Source: Paraburkholderia sp. CNPSo 3274 (GTDB lineage: Bacteria > Pseudomonadota > Gammaproteobacteria > Burkholderiales > Burkholderiaceae). Taken from it: a DNA stretch of 64,000 nucleotides. Below are positions 37,498 through 46,593 of the stretch, one piece after another (position 1 is the stretch's first letter; the number at the start of each line of letters is the position of its first letter). Location: assembly GCF_024206475.1 (NCBI RefSeq), contig NZ_JAMBPR010000007.1:62001-126000 (forward strand), written 5' to 3'. The notes beneath the pieces were generated by a model. It made no database searches and was not told the origin of the DNA. It was given only the letters and a program-made list of their open reading frames with translations. The translations under genes and the position numbers were made by a program.

Positions 37498-38247
37498 TTA
37501 AGACATATACATGCCGCCGTTCACGTGCAACGTCGTGCCCGTGATGTAGGCTGCCTGCGGCGACGCGAGGAACGCGACCGCATGCGCGATGTCGTCCGGG
37601 CTGCCGAGGCGGCCCAGCGGAATCTGCTGCTTGAGCGCGGCTTGCTGCTCCGCCGGCAGGTCCTTCGTCATGTCGGTGTCGATGAAACCGGGCGCGACGC
37701 AGTTCACGGTGATGCCGCGGCTGCCGATCTCGCGTGCGAGTGCGCGCGTCATACCCGCCACGCCGGCCTTGGCGGCGGCGTAGTTGGCCTGGCCCGGGTT
37801 GCCCGACGAGCCCACCACCGAGGTGATGTTGATGATGCGGCCCGTACGCGCCTTCATCATGGGGCGCAGCACGGCGCGCGAGAGGCGGAACACCGACTTC
37901 AGGTTGGTGTCGATGACCGAGTCCCACTCGTCGTCCTTCATGCGCATCGCCAGGTTGTCCTGCGTGATGCCCGCATTATTGACGAGGATCGCAAGACCGC
38001 CGAATTCCTTGACCGTTGCGTCGATGAGCGCTTCTGCCGCCGCGGCGTCGTTCACGTTGAGCACCGCGCCGCGGCCCTTCAGGCCCGCTTCTTCGAAGGC
38101 GGCCGAGATGGCCTGCGCGCCGGCTTCGCTCGTTGCCGTGCCGATCACCGTCGCGCCCTGGCGCGCCAGTTCCAGCGCGATCGCGCGGCCAATGCCGCGG
38201 GTGGCGCCGGTCACGATCGCGGCTTGATTGTCGAGAGTCTTTTCCAT
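37498..38247 (-). CDS. fabG: 3-oxoacyl-ACP reductase
   Basis: NADPH-dependent reduction of beta-ketoacyl-ACP. It is a 249-residue short-chain dehydrogenase with the cofactor loop TGATRGIGRAIA (residues 14-25), NNAGIT near 90, and the active-site Ser/Tyr/Lys in ITSVVGSSGNPGQANYAAAKAG (near 140-161). It follows fabD by 34 bp and precedes acpP. Confidence 0.98.
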   Translation of the reverse strand: MEKTLDNQAAIVTGATRGIGRAIALELARQGATVIGTATSEAGAQAISAAFEEAGLKGRGAVLNVNDAAAAEALIDATVKEFGGLAILVNNAGITQDNLAMRMKDDEWDSVIDTNLKSVFRLSRAVLRPMMKARTGRIINITSVVGSSGNPGQANYAAAKAGVAGMTRALAREIGSRGITVNCVAPGFIDTDMTKDLPAEQQAALKQQIPLGRLGSPDDIAHAVAFLASPQAAYITGTTLHVNGGMYMS

Positions 38248-38281
38248 CGTTTGAATCCGTTAGCGGTGGTGGCGTATGCGC

Positions 38282-39220
38282 TTAGGCCTTCAGAAGCGCT
38301 AGCGCTTCGTCGAGCGACTTCGGATCGAGCACCGAGGCGCCGACCAGGTTGCCGTCGATACGCTTGGTGAGGCCCGCAAGCACCTTGCCCGGACCGCATT
38401 CGACCACGTGCGTCGCGCCTTGCGCCGCGATGGCCTGCACGCACTCGACCCAGCGCACGGCGCCCGCGGCCTGGCGCACGAGCGCGTCGCGGATCTTCGC
38501 GGGGTCGGTTTCGAAGGCCACGTCGACGTTGTTCACCACGGGAATTTGCGGCGCGTTCAGCGTGACGTTCGCGAGGTAGTCGCGCAGCTGATCCGAGGCG
38601 GGCTTGAGCAGCGACGAGTGGAACGGCGCCGAAACCGGCAGGGGCAGCGCGCGCTTGGCGCCCTTCGCCTTGGCGATTTCGCAGGCCTTCTCGACCGCGC
38701 CCTTGTGGCCCGCGATCACGACTTGCGCGGGCGCGTTGAAGTTCACGGCCTCGACCACGCCGCCGTTCGCGACAGCGGCTTCCGCGCAGACTGCGCGCAC
38801 GGTGTCGTCGTCGAGACCGAGCACGGCGGCCATACCGCCCTCGCCGACCGGCACCGCGCTTTGCATCGCCTGCGCGCGAAAGCGCACGAGCGGCACGGCG
38901 TCGCGGAATGCGAGCACGCCGGCGGCGACGAGCGCCGTGTATTCGCCGAGGCTGTGGCCCGCGACGATGGCCGGCACCGAGCCGCCCGCCTGCTGCCACG
39001 CGCGATAAACGGCGTAGGCGGCGGTGAGCATGACCGGCTGGGTGTTGGTGGTGAGATTGAGCTCTTCGGCGGGGCCTTCGGCGATCAGCTTGCCGAGGTC
39101 CTGGCCCAGCGCGTCGGACGCTTCTTGCAGCATCTCGCGCACGACGGCGTTATCGGCAAAGGCGTCGAGCATGCCGACGGCCTGCGAGCCTTGTCCGGGA
39201 AAAACGAACGCGAATTTCAT
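38282..39220 (-). CDS. fabD: Malonyl-CoA-ACP transacylase
   Basis: Loads malonyl groups on ACP. It is 312 residues. The N-terminus FVFPGQGSQ (residues 5-13) and the nucleophile elbow GHSLGEYTAL (near 90-99, Ser in the middle) are clear, and the partner His is in VNNVDV-preceded region near 200. Start 39220 has a GGGGA site; a frame extending 7 codons upstream is not needed. The next gene upstream is fabH. Confidence 0.97.
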   Translation of the reverse strand: MKFAFVFPGQGSQAVGMLDAFADNAVVREMLQEASDALGQDLGKLIAEGPAEELNLTTNTQPVMLTAAYAVYRAWQQAGGSVPAIVAGHSLGEYTALVAAGVLAFRDAVPLVRFRAQAMQSAVPVGEGGMAAVLGLDDDTVRAVCAEAAVANGGVVEAVNFNAPAQVVIAGHKGAVEKACEIAKAKGAKRALPLPVSAPFHSSLLKPASDQLRDYLANVTLNAPQIPVVNNVDVAFETDPAKIRDALVRQAAGAVRWVECVQAIAAQGATHVVECGPGKVLAGLTKRIDGNLVGASVLDPKSLDEALALLKA

Positions 39221-39344
39221 AACGTCCCCAAATTCGATCAATACGGCTGGGCAATGCGCTCGGATGAACCGCCGCCGGCTGCGCGCAACGTGAACGTCGT
39301 GCGCAGAAACCGGCTGTGGGAGCGCGAGAGCCCGCTCAGGATGC

Positions 39345-40334
39345 TTAGAAGCGGATGACGGAGGCGCCCCACGTGAAGCCGCCGCCCACGCCTTCGATCA
39401 GCACGTTCTGGCCGCGCTTGATGCGGCCGTCACGCACCGCGACGTCGAAGGCGAGCGGAATCGAGGCCGCCGAGGTGTTGCCATGCTCGCCCACCGTCAC
39501 CACCATGCGCTCGGCGGGCAGGCCGAGCTTGCGGCAGGTGCCCTGCATGATGCGGATGTTGGCCTGGTGCGGAATCAGCCAGTCGACCTGGTCGGCTGTG
39601 AGCTGCGCCTTGTCGAGCGCCTCGATCGCGACCTTTTCGAGCACGTTCACGGCCAGCTTGAAGACGGCCTGGCCGTCCATGTGCAGGAACGCGTTGCCCG
39701 CGATCACGCCGCCATTGACGTTGCCCGGCGTGCACAGGATGTGCGCGTAGCTGCCGTCGGCGTGCAGCGCGCTCGAAAGCACGCCCGGTTCGCTCGACGC
39801 CTGCAGCAAGATCGCGCCTGCGCCGTCGCCGAACAGCACGCAGGTGGTGCGATCGCTGAAATCGAGAATACGCGAGAAGGTTTCCGCGCCGACCACGAGC
39901 GCCGTGCGATGCTGGCCGCTGCGGATCAGGCTGTCGGCCACCGAAACGGCGTACGCGAAGCCCGAGCACACGGCCTGCACGTCGAATGCCGCGCCGTGAT
40001 TGCGAATGCCGAGCTTGTTCTGCAAGAGGCAGGCCGTGCTCGGAAAGACGAAATCGGGCGTGGAAGTGGCGACGATGATGAGGTCGATCGACTGCGGATC
40101 GACGTCGGCGGCCGCGATCGCGCGCTGCGACGCCGCAAGCGCGAGATCGCTCGTCGTGACGTCGGGCGCGGCGAAGTGGCGCGCGTGAATGCCCGTGCGG
40201 GCCACGATCCACTCGTCGCTCGTCTCGACGCCTTTCGCGGCGAGCCGTTCGGCCAGTTCCTGGTTGGTGACGCGATCAGGCGGAAGGTAGCTGCCCGTGC
40301 CGATCACGCGGGAATAGAGAGTCGATTGAGCCAT
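39345..40334 (-). CDS. fabH: Beta-ketoacyl-ACP synthase III
   Basis: Starts fatty-acid synthesis by condensing acetyl-CoA with malonyl-ACP. It is 329 residues. The Cys-His-Asn set is visible: C123 in QAVCSGF, His in [11 protein letters not shown] (near 258) and Asn in EHGNTSAAS (near 288). The start codon shares one base with the plsX stop (TAATG), so the two are translationally coupled. Confidence 0.98.
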   Translation of the reverse strand: MAQSTLYSRVIGTGSYLPPDRVTNQELAERLAAKGVETSDEWIVARTGIHARHFAAPDVTTSDLALAASQRAIAAADVDPQSIDLIIVATSTPDFVFPSTACLLQNKLGIRNHGAAFDVQAVCSGFAYAVSVADSLIRSGQHRTALVVGAETFSRILDFSDRTTCVLFGDGAGAILLQASSEPGVLSSALHADGSYAHILCTPGNVNGGVIAGNAFLHMDGQAVFKLAVNVLEKVAIEALDKAQLTADQVDWLIPHQANIRIMQGTCRKLGLPAERMVVTVGEHGNTSAASIPLAFDVAVRDGRIKRGQNVLIEGVGGGFTWGASVIRF

Positions 40335-41473
40335 TATGCCTTCGAGGATGATGCGGCGCCGGGCGGTACCTCGCCCGCTGCCTGGCTGGGCGCGCTAGTA
40401 GCCTGCCCTGCCTGCGCGGCTTGCACGTTCTGGGCGCCACCGGGCTCGTCCGCCGCCTGTTCGAGCGAACCGGCGTTTTCTTCCATGGCGTGCGCGAGGC
40501 GCTCCAGCACGCCATTTTTGACGGCATCATACCCGCGATTGATCGCACACTCAAACGCGTAGGCATCGGCCGAGCCGTGGCTTTTGATGACGAGGCTCTT
40601 CAAGCCGAGCAGCGCCGCGCCGTTGTACTGGCGATGGTCCACACGCTTCTTGAAGCGCATGAGCACGGGCAGTGCGGCAATCGCCATGAGCTTGGTGAGC
40701 CACGAGCGGCCGAACTCTTCCTTGATCATGTCGTTGAGCATCTGCGCGAGGCCCTCCGACGTCTTGAGCGCGACATTCCCAACGAAACCGTCACAGACGA
40801 TGACGTCGACGGTGCCCTTGTAAATGTCGTTGCCTTCGACGTTGCCGCGGAAGTTCAGCGTGCTCGCACGCAGGAGCTCGCCCGCGCGCTTGATGGTCTC
40901 GTTGCCCTTGATGACTTCTTCGCCGATATTCAGGAGCCCGATGGTTGGGCGATCCTTGCCCTCTAGCGCCGCGACGAGCGCGTGACCCATCTCCGCGAAC
41001 TGCAGCAGGTGCTGAGGTTCGCAGTCGACGTTCGCGCCGAGGTCGAGCATCGTCGTATAGCCGCGCGGGTTCGGCAGCGCGAAGGCGATAGCCGGGCGTT
41101 CGATGCCAGGCAACGTCTTGAGCACATAGCGCGAAACGGCCATCAGCGCGCCGGTGTTGCCGGCCGAGATGCAGGCTTGCGCCTCACCCTCTTTCACGCG
41201 ATTGAGCGCGACGCGCATCGACGAGTCTTTTTTCTTGCGCAGGGCGACTTCGACCGGATCGTCCATTTCGACGACCTCGGTGGCGGGCACGACGGTAAGC
41301 GCGGGATGGTCCGCCGCCCTCAGTTTCTTCAGCTGGGCGCGAACCGTCGACTCGACGCCCACCAGCATGAGATGCGCGTCGGGGTGCGAGCGGACGAAAT
41401 GGACTGCGGCAGGCACCGTCACAGACGGGCCGTGGTCGCCTCCCATGCAATCTATCGTGAGCGTAACAGTCAT
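40334..41473 (-). CDS. plsX: Phosphate acyltransferase
   Basis: Converts acyl-ACP to acyl-phosphate, the donor for PlsY in phospholipid synthesis. It is 379 residues with DCMGGDHGP (residues 8-16), SAGNTGALM (near 106-114) and a conserved GDGFVGN-like [12 protein letters not shown] (near 223). The last 40 residues are a Gln/Ala/Pro-rich tail not usual for the family. The rpmF terminator lies before it, so it probably also has its own promoter. Confidence 0.97.
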   Translation of the reverse strand: MTVTLTIDCMGGDHGPSVTVPAAVHFVRSHPDAHLMLVGVESTVRAQLKKLRAADHPALTVVPATEVVEMDDPVEVALRKKKDSSMRVALNRVKEGEAQACISAGNTGALMAVSRYVLKTLPGIERPAIAFALPNPRGYTTMLDLGANVDCEPQHLLQFAEMGHALVAALEGKDRPTIGLLNIGEEVIKGNETIKRAGELLRASTLNFRGNVEGNDIYKGTVDVIVCDGFVGNVALKTSEGLAQMLNDMIKEEFGRSWLTKLMAIAALPVLMRFKKRVDHRQYNGAALLGLKSLVIKSHGSADAYAFECAINRGYDAVKNGVLERLAHAMEENAGSLEQAADEPGGAQNVQAAQAGQATSAPSQAAGEVPPGAASSSKA

Positions 41474-41496
41474 GGAATGCGACGGATTTCAGGCAT

Positions 41497-41526
41497 AAAA
41501 AAGCGGCAGTTGAATGCCGCCTTTTT
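41497..41526 (-). terminator. Terminator between rpmF and plsX
   Basis: A 6-bp GC-rich stem (GCGGCA with TGCCGC) extended by A-rich and T-rich flanks with one bulge. On the minus strand it ends in a T-run. It lies about 90 bp after rpmF and likely lowers read-through to plsX. Confidence 0.6.
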
Positions 41527-41617
41527 GCCGAGCCGAAATATGGTCAAGCGAACGGAATCGTCAGATGCGGCGCTGGGTCATCGACACTGCGAGACACTGC
41601 GCCGCACGCTGGAACGA

Positions 41618-41797
41618 TTAGTCGTTCTTGGTCTTGACGACTTTCTTGCCGCGGTAGTAGCCGTTCGGGCTGATGTGGTGACGCAGATGCACTTCACCCG
41701 TGCTCGGCTCGACGGCCAGCGGCGCGCCCGTGAGGAAATCGTGCGAGCGGTGCATACCGCGCTTCGACGGCGACTTCTTGTTTTGTTGAACTGCCAT
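41618..41797 (-). CDS. rpmF: 50S ribosomal protein L32
   Basis: A 59-residue basic ribosomal protein. The family start [20 protein letters not shown] and the central [18 protein letters not shown] stretch are seen. The zinc-binding cysteines of some L32 versions are absent, so it is a cysteine-free form. It follows yceD, as in E. coli (yceD-rpmF-plsX-fab order), and a terminator follows it. An AGGAG site precedes the start. Confidence 0.98.
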   Translation of the reverse strand: MAVQQNKKSPSKRGMHRSHDFLTGAPLAVEPSTGEVHLRHHISPNGYYRGKKVVKTKND

Positions 41798-41931
41798 GAT
41801 AACTCCTGAAAATTTTCCGAATTCTAACACAGCCCGATCCGGCCGCCGCCACCCTTGGGGGATGGCCGGACTCCGGGCTCAGGCCCACGCGTCTGGTACT
41901 GCCTGCCCCACGCAGCCGCCTAAGGCTTACC

Positions 41932-42573
41932 TTAATGCTTGCTGCCAGGACCGTCCTTCTTGAGCGATTCGAGCGCCGCAAACGGGTTGACGCGCTCTTC
42001 TGGCTCGATTTCCTGCTCCGGCACGTCGTCCACGGAATCCACGCCCTCCGCGCCATCGGGACCCGAGGCGAGGCTTTCGTGAATTTCCGGACAGACTTCG
42101 TGCTTCGGCACCAGCGGAAGCGCGAGCAACAACTCCTCTTCGATCAAGTCGACGAGATCGAAATGGCGCGAGCCCACGATCACTTCGACTTCATCGTCGT
42201 CGAGCGGAAACTCGTCCGCCTCTTCTTCCGTCTGGACGATACGGAAGGTCGCATCCGCATTGAATGCCTGCTCGTAGGGAGCAAGGCACCGCTGGCACGC
42301 GAGCCACGCGCCACCGTGAACAGCAAGCCGCAGGTATGGCTGCGGCCCTTCGGTGGCGTTGTCCTGCAATTCCTGCTGGGTGAAGCCCGCAGCCTGCCAG
42401 GTGAACGCGGTGTCGCGATCTGGCGCCTCAGCCGGGACTTCGTTTAACATGCGCGGCAGTTGCGAGACGCGCACGACGCCTGCTGCCTCGCGCTCGCTGC
42501 GTGCGAATTCGAAGATATCGAAGTCGCGCGGATTCAATTCAGCGCCAGCAGGCTTACCAGAATGTTCGGTCAT
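41932..42573 (-). CDS. yceD: YceD (DUF177) family protein
   Basis: A 213-residue protein; YceD/DUF177 members are implicated in 23S rRNA metabolism and are often placed beside rpmF. The conserved Cys pair region is WLACQRCLAPYEQ (near residues 90-102), and the acidic stretch EEEADEFPLDDDEVEVIVG (near 115-133) and the motif DLVDLIEEELLLALPLVPKH (near 139-158) follow. The C-terminal end NPFAALESLK is typical. First gene of the minus run; divergent from maf across 424 bp. Confidence 0.92.
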   Translation of the reverse strand: MTEHSGKPAGAELNPRDFDIFEFARSEREAAGVVRVSQLPRMLNEVPAEAPDRDTAFTWQAAGFTQQELQDNATEGPQPYLRLAVHGGAWLACQRCLAPYEQAFNADATFRIVQTEEEADEFPLDDDEVEVIVGSRHFDLVDLIEEELLLALPLVPKHEVCPEIHESLASGPDGAEGVDSVDDVPEQEIEPEERVNPFAALESLKKDGPGSKH

Positions 42574-42997
42574 GTGCGCTCCCCTGCTTCAAGGCTTGTG
42601 CGACCGGCGAGCGATGCGCGAAGCCGACAGCGGCTCGCAGCAATCCAGCTTGTGCCGGCCCGCACTAGCCTGCATTGGTCATCGGAAAGCTGCTGCCGGC
42701 AAGGTCTTTCAAGCCGTGGCGCCGCAAAATTCAGGCGCCCGCACAAGACGTGCGACGAGAGCGTACCGATGAAAAGCCCAAAATCATATCGCCTTTATCT
42801 TTGCGAGTCAAACACTTAAGCTCGCATACGCAAGTGTCTGTGCGGGCGCGGTTTTCGGAAGCCTCTGACGACGTTTTGCGGGAAATCCGCCCCCGTTTTC
42901 GAGGCGAAATCAACCCGAAGATCGCCAAACCACAGCCGCCTTTTCCCCAGTCACATTCGCAGTCACATTCGCAGCCGTTTTCATACTCCGATCGAAC
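42574..42997. other. Divergent intergenic region between yceD and maf
   Basis: No gene is supported in this 424-bp stretch. It holds the promoter of the yceD-rpmF set on the minus strand and of maf on the plus strand. A perfect 12-bp tandem repeat AGTCACATTCGC (42949-42960 and 42961-42972) lies just before maf. Confidence 0.45.
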
Positions 42998-43636
42998 ATG
43001 CAGGATTCTCCCTCGCAGGCCCCGCGCACGGGCCGCCCCGCTCTCGTCCTCGCCTCCAGCTCGCGCTACCGGCGCGAACTGCTCGAACGTCTGCGCATTC
43101 CCTTCGACACGGCCACGCCCGCCGTCGACGAAACGCCGCACCTCGGCGAAGCGCCCGAAGCGACGGCGCTGCGCCTGGCTGCTGCGAAGGCCCGCGCCGT
43201 GGCCGCCACCCTGCCCGCCGGCGCCGCGCGCACGCTCGTGATCGGCTCCGACCAGGTCGCCACTTTCGACGGCCGCCAGATCGGCAAGCCCGGCACGCAC
43301 GAACGCGCGCTCGAGCAGCTGCAGGCCATGCGCGGCCGCGAAGTGTTGTTCCATAGTGCCCTGAGCGTGCTCGACACCGCTACTGGCCAAGCGGATTCCG
43401 TCGATGTCGTCACGAAGGTGCGCTTTCGCGACCTGCCCGATGCCGCGCTCGACGCCTATCTGCGCGCCGAAACGCCTTACGACTGCGCGGGCAGCGCGAA
43501 ATCGGAGGGGCTTGGCATCGCGCTGCTCGAAGCGATCGAATCGGACGACCCCACCGCCCTGATCGGCCTGCCGCTCATCGCGCTCACGCGCATGCTGCTT
43601 GCCGCGGGCTATCCCTTGCTGGAGACGCAAGCATGA
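42998..43636 (+). CDS. Maf/YceF-type nucleotide pyrophosphatase
   Basis: A 212-residue Maf protein, house-cleaning hydrolase for modified nucleotides; the YceF type acts on 7-methyl-GTP. Conserved blocks are LASSSRYRRELLERL (residues 18-32), TLVIGSDQVATFDGRQIGKPG (near 80-100), CAGSAKSEGLG (near 165-175) and DDPTALIGLPL. Position beside yceD-rpmF matches E. coli yceF-yceD-rpmF and supports the YceF type. The stop overlaps the next start (ATGA). Confidence 0.9.
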   Translation: MQDSPSQAPRTGRPALVLASSSRYRRELLERLRIPFDTATPAVDETPHLGEAPEATALRLAAAKARAVAATLPAGAARTLVIGSDQVATFDGRQIGKPGTHERALEQLQAMRGREVLFHSALSVLDTATGQADSVDVVTKVRFRDLPDAALDAYLRAETPYDCAGSAKSEGLGIALLEAIESDDPTALIGLPLIALTRMLLAAGYPLLETQA

Positions 43637-44355
43637 GCCTGGGCACCCTCTATCTGATCCCCAACACGCTAGGCGAAGGCGACGACGCCGCGCTCAACGC
43701 CGTGCTGCCCACGCCCGTGCGCGAACGCGCTGGCGCGCTCGCAAGCTACATAGGCGAAAACGCGAAGACCACGCGCGCCTTCCTCAAGCGCGTGGGCACG
43801 ACGCGTCCGATCCAGGAAATCGAGATCCGCGAACTCAATGTCAACACGCCCGCGGGCGAGGTCGACAAGCTGCTCGCGCCGCTGCTCGCCGGCACCGACA
43901 CGGGGCTCGTTTCCGAGGCGGGCGTGCCCGCCGTCGCCGATCCGGGCGCGCTGCTCGTGCGGCGTGCGCACGAACGCGGTATCAAGGTCGTGCCGCTCGT
44001 GGGCCCGAGTTCGATTCTGCTCGCGCTGATGGCGTCGGGCCTGAACGGCCAGAGCTTCGCGTTTCATGGCTACCTGCCCGTCGACGCGAACGAGCGCGTG
44101 AAAAAGCTGCGCGATCTGGAGCAAATCTCACGCAAGAGCAAGCAGACGCAGATCTTCATCGAGACGCCTTATCGCAACCGGACGCTGCTCGACGCGCTGC
44201 TCGCGACTTGCGCGCCCTCCACGCTCGTGTGCGTCGCCGCCGATCTCACGCTGCCTACCGAGACGATCGTGAGCCGCGCCGTGTCCGACTGGAAGAAGAA
44301 GCCCGCGCCCGAATTGCACAAGCGCCCGGCGATTTTCCTGCTGCTCGCGCACTGA
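43633..44355 (+). CDS. RsmI-like SAM-dependent methyltransferase
   Basis: A 240-residue tetrapyrrole-methylase-fold enzyme, related to RsmI (YraL) that 2'-O-methylates 16S rRNA C1402 but shorter (about 285 in E. coli) and with a different start. The blocks are GTLYLIPNTLGE (residues 4-15), SEAGVPAVADPGALLVRRA (near 95-113) and VPLVGPSSILLALMASGLNGQ (near 120-140), then ETPYRNRTLLDALL. It is translationally coupled to maf. A true RsmI may be elsewhere in the genome; substrate therefore uncertain. Confidence 0.85.
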   Translation: MSLGTLYLIPNTLGEGDDAALNAVLPTPVRERAGALASYIGENAKTTRAFLKRVGTTRPIQEIEIRELNVNTPAGEVDKLLAPLLAGTDTGLVSEAGVPAVADPGALLVRRAHERGIKVVPLVGPSSILLALMASGLNGQSFAFHGYLPVDANERVKKLRDLEQISRKSKQTQIFIETPYRNRTLLDALLATCAPSTLVCVAADLTLPTETIVSRAVSDWKKKPAPELHKRPAIFLLLAH

Positions 44356-44378
44356 ACGCTTCGGCGCGCAAAAACGAG

Positions 44379-44416
44379 TCGGCCGCTGCGCAACCATCGC
44401 GCAGCGGCCGATTTTT
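44379..44416. terminator. Bidirectional terminator between the RsmI-like gene and sppA
   Basis: Perfect 13-bp stem (44379-44391 with 44399-44411) with a 7-base loop, T-run on the plus side and A-run on the other side, between convergent genes. Confidence 0.88.
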
Positions 44417-44452
44417 CTTGAAGACGACCGGCAGCTAAAGCGCCGCCGGCGC

Positions 44453-45457
44453 TCAGTGCACCGACAGCTTGCCGCCCATCAGCAGCGAATGCATGGCCGC
44501 CGAGCCGATGTTCGCGCCCACGCGCTTCGCCACGCGATCGGTGATGCTCTGCTTGACCGTGTAATCAACGACGTCCGGCGCCTTGATGACCTCGCGCGCC
44601 ACGTAATCGGTGTCGCCGTAGCCGTCCGCGAGACCGAGCTCCACGCTCTTCTGCCCGGTCCAGAACAGGCCCGAGAAGATATCCGGCGAGTCCTTCAGGC
44701 GCTTGCCGCGGCCAGCCTTCACGACGTCGATGAACTGCTGGTGGATCTGGTCGAGCATCTCCTGGGCGTGCGCGTCCATTTTCGGCGTGTCGGGAGAGAA
44801 GGGATCGAAGAAGCCCTTGTTTTCGCCGGAGGTGCGCAGGCGCCGCTGGACGCCGAGCTTGTCCATGAGCCCGGTGAAGCCGAATCCGTCCATCAGAACG
44901 CCGATCGAGCCCACGATGCTCGCCTTGTTGACGTAGATCTTGTCGGCGGCGGCCGCGACGTAATACCCGCCCGACGCGCACATGTCGCCCACCACCACGT
45001 ACAGCGGGATGGCCGGGTACTTCGTGCGCAGACGGTGGATCTCGTCGTTGATGATGCCCGCCTGCACCGGACTGCCGCCGGGGCTGTCGATATGCAGGAT
45101 CACGCCCGCGGTGCCGTCGTCGTCGAAGGCGCTGTCCAGCGCGCTGATGATGTCGTCGGCGTTCGCCGGGGTGTCGGAGCCGATTTCGCCGTCGAGTGAA
45201 ACGAGCGCCGTGTGGCGCCCTTCACTCTCCACGCGCGCGCCCGAAAGATCGAGGATCGCCCAAGCGATCACCACGAACACGGCGAGAAACGCGAAGCGAA
45301 AGAAGATGCGCCAGCGCCGCGCCGCGCGCTGCTCGGTGATTGCCGCGAGCGCGATGCGTTCGAGCGCCTCGCGCTCCCAGCCAGGCGCGGGCGCGCCGCG
45401 CTCTGACGAAGCCGCGCGGGGTGCTTCGTTCGAATCAGGGGTCGGATTGTCGGACAT
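44453..45457 (-). CDS. sppA: Signal peptide peptidase SppA (S49)
   Basis: Degrades cleaved signal peptides in the inner membrane. It is a 334-residue short form (single S49 domain) with one N-terminal helix (about residues 48-66). The active-site blocks are HIDSPGGSPVQAG (near 122-134), DMCASGGYYVAAAADKIY (near 157-174, catalytic Ser in ASGGYY), SIVGSIGVL (near 180) and the Lys in SGENKGFFDPFS (near 212). It belongs to a minus-strand set with the Rieske and HAD genes; the Rieske stop is 42 bp upstream. Confidence 0.95.
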   Translation of the reverse strand: MSDNPTPDSNEAPRAASSERGAPAPGWEREALERIALAAITEQRAARRWRIFFRFAFLAVFVVIAWAILDLSGARVESEGRHTALVSLDGEIGSDTPANADDIISALDSAFDDDGTAGVILHIDSPGGSPVQAGIINDEIHRLRTKYPAIPLYVVVGDMCASGGYYVAAAADKIYVNKASIVGSIGVLMDGFGFTGLMDKLGVQRRLRTSGENKGFFDPFSPDTPKMDAHAQEMLDQIHQQFIDVVKAGRGKRLKDSPDIFSGLFWTGQKSVELGLADGYGDTDYVAREVIKAPDVVDYTVKQSITDRVAKRVGANIGSAAMHSLLMGGKLSVH

Positions 45458-45499
45458 GCGAGCGGGTAACGGGTCGAAAGGGGTCGAGAAAGTGAGAGT

Positions 45500-45904
45500 T
45501 CAGGTTGGGGTCGGACGCAAAGCGTCGTCCGGCAGCCAGAATACCGCACGCCCCTCGGGCGTGTCGCGTTCCTCGACTTGCACGGGACGCAAACGCCCCC
45601 CGCGGCATGGGCCGCCCACGCACTTGCCCGTGTCGGGCTGGTAGATCGCGCCGTGCGTGGCGCACATCAGATAGAGCCCCGACGACTCGAAGAACTGGCC
45701 CTCGACCCAGTCGAGTTCCATCGGCACGTGCGCGCAGCGGTTCAGGTAGCCGTACACCGCTCCGCCGTAGCGCACGAAGAACACCACGGCGTCGCCGCCC
45801 GCGTAGGTCGCGTTCATGCGCCGCCCTTCGCCGCCCTCGGCGAGTTCTTCGGCCGCGCATACGCGCACCGGCTCGGGCGTCGCTGTCCCGGGCGCCGCGC
45901 TCAT
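45500..45904 (-). CDS. Rieske [2Fe-2S] domain protein
   Basis: A 134-residue ferredoxin-like protein with one Rieske domain. The cluster ligands are in RCAHVPMEL (near residues 56-64) and MCATHGAIYQPDTGKC (near 80-95), a C-x-H and C-x2-H pattern. It could be the redox partner of an oxygenase or a small electron carrier; no partner is in the window. The start overlaps the HAD phosphatase stop (ATGA), and it precedes sppA. Confidence 0.9.
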   Translation of the reverse strand: MSAAPGTATPEPVRVCAAEELAEGGEGRRMNATYAGGDAVVFFVRYGGAVYGYLNRCAHVPMELDWVEGQFFESSGLYLMCATHGAIYQPDTGKCVGGPCRGGRLRPVQVEERDTPEGRAVFWLPDDALRPTPT

Positions 45905-46560
45905 GCGTTCTCCCGCAGCCAGCCCGCGAGCGCGGCCACGTCCTGCGCGACGAAGCGCGGCTCGAGCTTTTCGAGGGCGCCGGATGCATGCGCGCCATAC
46001 GCCACGCCAATGGCCGCCGCGCCCGCGTTGATCGCCATCTGCAGATCGTGCGTCGTGTCGCCGATCATCACCGTGCGGCCCAGATCCTGCCCCAGTTCGC
46101 GCGTGAGTTCCTGAAGCATGGCCGGATGCGGCTTCGAGAAGGTTTCGTCGGCGCACCGGGTGCCGTCGAAGAGGCTCGTGAGCCGCGAATCCGCCAACGC
46201 GCGGTTCAGCCCCACGCGGCTCTTGCCCGTCGCCACGGCGAGCAGGTAGCCGGTGTCGCGCAGTTCCGTGAGCATCTCGCGCACGCCTGCGAACAGTTCG
46301 GTCTGCTGGTCCTTCAGTAAATAATGGATGCGATAGCGCTCGACGAGCCGCGGGTAGTCGGCCGGATCGAGCGTGGGCGCGGCAATCTGCAGCGCCTCGC
46401 GCAAGCCGAGGCCGATCACATAGCTCGCCGCCTCGTCGCCGGGAACGGGCAGGCCGAGATCGCGGCACGCCGCCTGGATGCTGCGCGTGATATGGGCGGT
46501 CGAATCCATCAGGGTGCCGTCCCAGTCGAACACAATCAGGTCAAATAACTCTCGAGCCAT
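45901..46560 (-). CDS. HAD-family phosphatase, Gph-like
   Basis: A 219-residue HAD hydrolase with VFDWDGTLMDS (D12 and D14, residues 10-20), the Lys block in TFSKPHPAML (near 145) and motif IV GDTTHDLQMA (near 165-174). The helical cap suggests a phosphoglycolate phosphatase-like enzyme, but the substrate is not fixed by sequence. It lies between rluC and the Rieske gene on the minus strand, and its position next to rluC is also seen in other betaproteobacteria to my knowledge. Confidence 0.87.
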   Translation of the reverse strand: MARELFDLIVFDWDGTLMDSTAHITRSIQAACRDLGLPVPGDEAASYVIGLGLREALQIAAPTLDPADYPRLVERYRIHYLLKDQQTELFAGVREMLTELRDTGYLLAVATGKSRVGLNRALADSRLTSLFDGTRCADETFSKPHPAMLQELTRELGQDLGRTVMIGDTTHDLQMAINAGAAAIGVAYGAHASGALEKLEPRFVAQDVAALAGWLRENA

Positions 46561-46593
46561 GCAGGACTTCTCCAAACGCTGTCAGATTCGGTG

